A stretch of 32,768 bases of DNA, from positions 1 through 32,768 of the forward strand of contig JAFQLL010000049.1 in the NCBI GenBank assembly GCA_017414645.1. The letters run 5' to 3'. The stretch is from Clostridia bacterium. Its GTDB lineage: Bacteria > Bacillota > Clostridia > UMGS1883. The notes below the pieces were generated by a model that had not been told where the DNA came from, ran no database searches, and worked only from the letters and a program-made list of their open reading frames with translations. A program made the position numbers and the translations under genes. Below, piece after piece: positions 31,594 through 32,768 of this stretch (positions are counted from its first letter, which is position 1; each line of letters opens with the position of its first letter).

Positions 31594-32565
31594 ATGAAAA
31601 GAATTTATTTACTGTTATTGGTAGCATTAGTTGCAACTGGCTGTAACAGGTCAGATGTGGCATTCGAAGAAGGAGCCACCGAAGCTACAGAAGCTGTCAC
31701 TGAAAAACCATGCGCAGAAGAAAAAACAGAGGGCGCAATGCCGGAAACTGAAAGTGTGGAAAAGCCTATTGTTGAAGAAAAAACGACAGAAATAGTAGTT
31801 GTAAAAGAAGAAACAATAATTACTGAGGAAATAAGCGCAGTTGAAAACCCACCGGTTGAAACTCCGCTGATAGAAACTCCTGCTGTGGAAACTCCCGAAG
31901 TGGAAAACCCGGCAGTGGAGCAGAATGCAGAATCATCTGTGTATGGAAAAGTGATTGTGATTGATGCAGGCCATGGCAAAAATTCTGATAAAGGCAAAGA
32001 GCCTGTTGCTCCCGGAAGTGACGAGCTTAAGGCTAAGTTTGCTACAGGTACACAAGGCGCTAACCAGACCGAGGCTGAGCTTAATCTTGCCATTGCGCTA
32101 TGGCTGGAAAAAGAGCTTAAGGCAAGAGGTGCAATTGTGCATATGACCCGCACAACAGCCGAAACCACATTGTCAAATGTGGGCAGAGCAGAGTTTGCAA
32201 ACAATCTTAATGCTGATATCAGCGTTAAAATTCATGCCGATGGGTTAGATAATCCAAGCGTTCACGGTGCCTCTATTCTTGTTCCCGGAGATAAATATAT
32301 TACAGATTCTGAGCTTGTTGCAGAAAGCCGCAGAGCGGGTGAAATAATTATATCTGAGTATGTAAAGGCCACAGGAGCAAGGGACAGAGGTGTATCTGTC
32401 AGAAATGATATGACAGGCTTCAACTGGAGCAGGGTGCCGGTAGTCCTCTTGGAAATGGGCTTTATGACAAACCCCGAAGAAGATGCCCGAATGGAAAATG
32501 AGGAGTACCGTCAGTTGATGGTCAACGGCATCGTGCGTGGCTTAGAGGTTTATTTTGCAAATTGA
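31594..32565 (+). CDS. N-acetylmuramoyl-L-alanine amidase lipoprotein (Amidase_3)
   Basis: A 323-residue lipoprotein (lipobox ATGC, Cys17) with a long acidic, Pro/Glu/Thr/Val-rich linker (about 20-115, containing repeated VETP/VENP units) that would span the wall, and an Amidase_3 domain (about 118-323). Zinc and catalytic residues are in place: His127 (DAGHG), Glu160 (TEAELNL), His214 (KIHAD) and Glu287 (LLEMGFM). It cuts between MurNAc and L-Ala of peptidoglycan. The ATG at 31594 overlaps the upstream stop (TAATG) and is 8 nt from AAAGGGA; the ATG at 31585 is too close to that site. Confidence 0.94.
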   Translation: MKRIYLLLLVALVATGCNRSDVAFEEGATEATEAVTEKPCAEEKTEGAMPETESVEKPIVEEKTTEIVVVKEETIITEEISAVENPPVETPLIETPAVETPEVENPAVEQNAESSVYGKVIVIDAGHGKNSDKGKEPVAPGSDELKAKFATGTQGANQTEAELNLAIALWLEKELKARGAIVHMTRTTAETTLSNVGRAEFANNLNADISVKIHADGLDNPSVHGASILVPGDKYITDSELVAESRRAGEIIISEYVKATGARDRGVSVRNDMTGFNWSRVPVVLLEMGFMTNPEEDARMENEEYRQLMVNGIVRGLEVYFAN

Positions 32566-32571
32566 AAGAAC

Positions 32572-32598
32572 AAAAAAGGGCTAATATAGCCCTTTTTT
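32572..32598 (+). terminator. Terminator of the nagZ-amidase operon
   Basis: A perfect 12-bp stem (A6GGGCTA/TAGCCCT6) with an ATA loop; it touches the terminal hairpin of repeat copy B. Confidence 0.9.
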
Positions 32599-32768
32599 GC
32601 TTTATAGGAAATACGCAATTTCCTATAAAGCAAAAAATAAATTTGATTTTATTGCCATGCGAGATTTTCCTCGCGAGGCTCGGAAAACGCATATGGCATT
32701 ACAAAGTGTTTTCTCCTCTGTCTGCCTTAGCTCGAACTATTGCCAAGGAGTGTCGGAGACACTTTGTT
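32597..32768 (-). repeat. Structured intergenic repeat, copy B (inverted relative to copy A)
   Basis: Reverse complement of copy A at 5-180, differing by about 12 substitutions over the roughly 145-bp body, most in one variable segment. The terminal hairpin here has an 18-bp perfect stem (TTTTGCTTTATAGGAAAT and its complement) around ACGCA. The outer end coincides with the last base of the window, so the element may extend further. Confidence 0.8.

Noticed and set aside
31605..32204. A 199-codon minus-strand frame opposite the amidase
   Set aside because: Ser/Val/Thr low-complexity translation is the mirror of the repetitive Pro/Glu/Thr linker; no start signals.

Overview
The window looks like chromosomal DNA from an uncultured, low-to-mid GC, Gram-positive Clostridia-type bacterium (Oscillospirales-like; the rank is an inference). 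The evidence is strong AGGAGG-type ribosome binding sites, TTGACN-17-TAtAAT promoters, LSGC/FSGC-type lipoproteins, a THF riboswitch on an ECF folT gene, and small REP-like hairpin repeats of a type I associate with Ruminococcaceae-like genomes. Almost all DNA is coding. I see no tRNA, rRNA, CRISPR, transposase or phage gene.

Layout. 1-180: a structured repeat whose inverted partner closes the window at 32600-32768. 217-2295: a DegV/FakB-type lipid-binding protein, a divergent DUF1836 regulator-like protein, and a folate-type ECF S component behind a THF riboswitch. 2559-6000: an asymmetric heterodimeric ABC exporter. 6115-9264: an FHA - FtsW/RodA - class B PBP cell-wall synthesis cluster. 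9384-12887: a large secreted GH2/LacZ-like protein with a LamG-like insertion and altered active-site motifs, bracketed by REP-like repeats. 12985-13845: an EamA transporter. 13873-16003 (minus): a small unknown protein, a secreted subtilase and a small membrane protein. 16196-16961: two lipoproteins, one of them only 43 residues.

17110-24813 is a compact seven-gene run: UPF0735 ACT protein, homoserine dehydrogenase, aspartokinase (with a strong internal start for a regulatory beta subunit), a P-type-ATPase-like membrane protein that lacks most catalytic motifs, a TrmH/RlmB rRNA methyltransferase, and the UPF0237 ACT / UPF0210 (DUF711) pair. 24863-27800: an AraC regulator divergent from yqeY and a GH43 glycosidase. 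27903-29111 (minus): an archaeal-type phosphoglycerate mutase family protein that may be the homoserine kinase missing from the hom-lysC operon. 29290-32562: a peptidoglycan-processing operon of GH3 NagZ-like lipoprotein, zinc-ribbon/triple-YARHG membrane protein and N-acetylmuramoyl-L-alanine amidase lipoprotein.

The most unusual items are the degenerate P-type ATPase inside the aspartate-family amino-acid operon, the inverted structured repeat pair with hairpin loops in opposite relative orientation, the LacZ-like protein with altered catalytic motifs, and the tiny lipoprotein driven by a consensus promoter. All functional calls come from reading motifs by eye; no database search was run.
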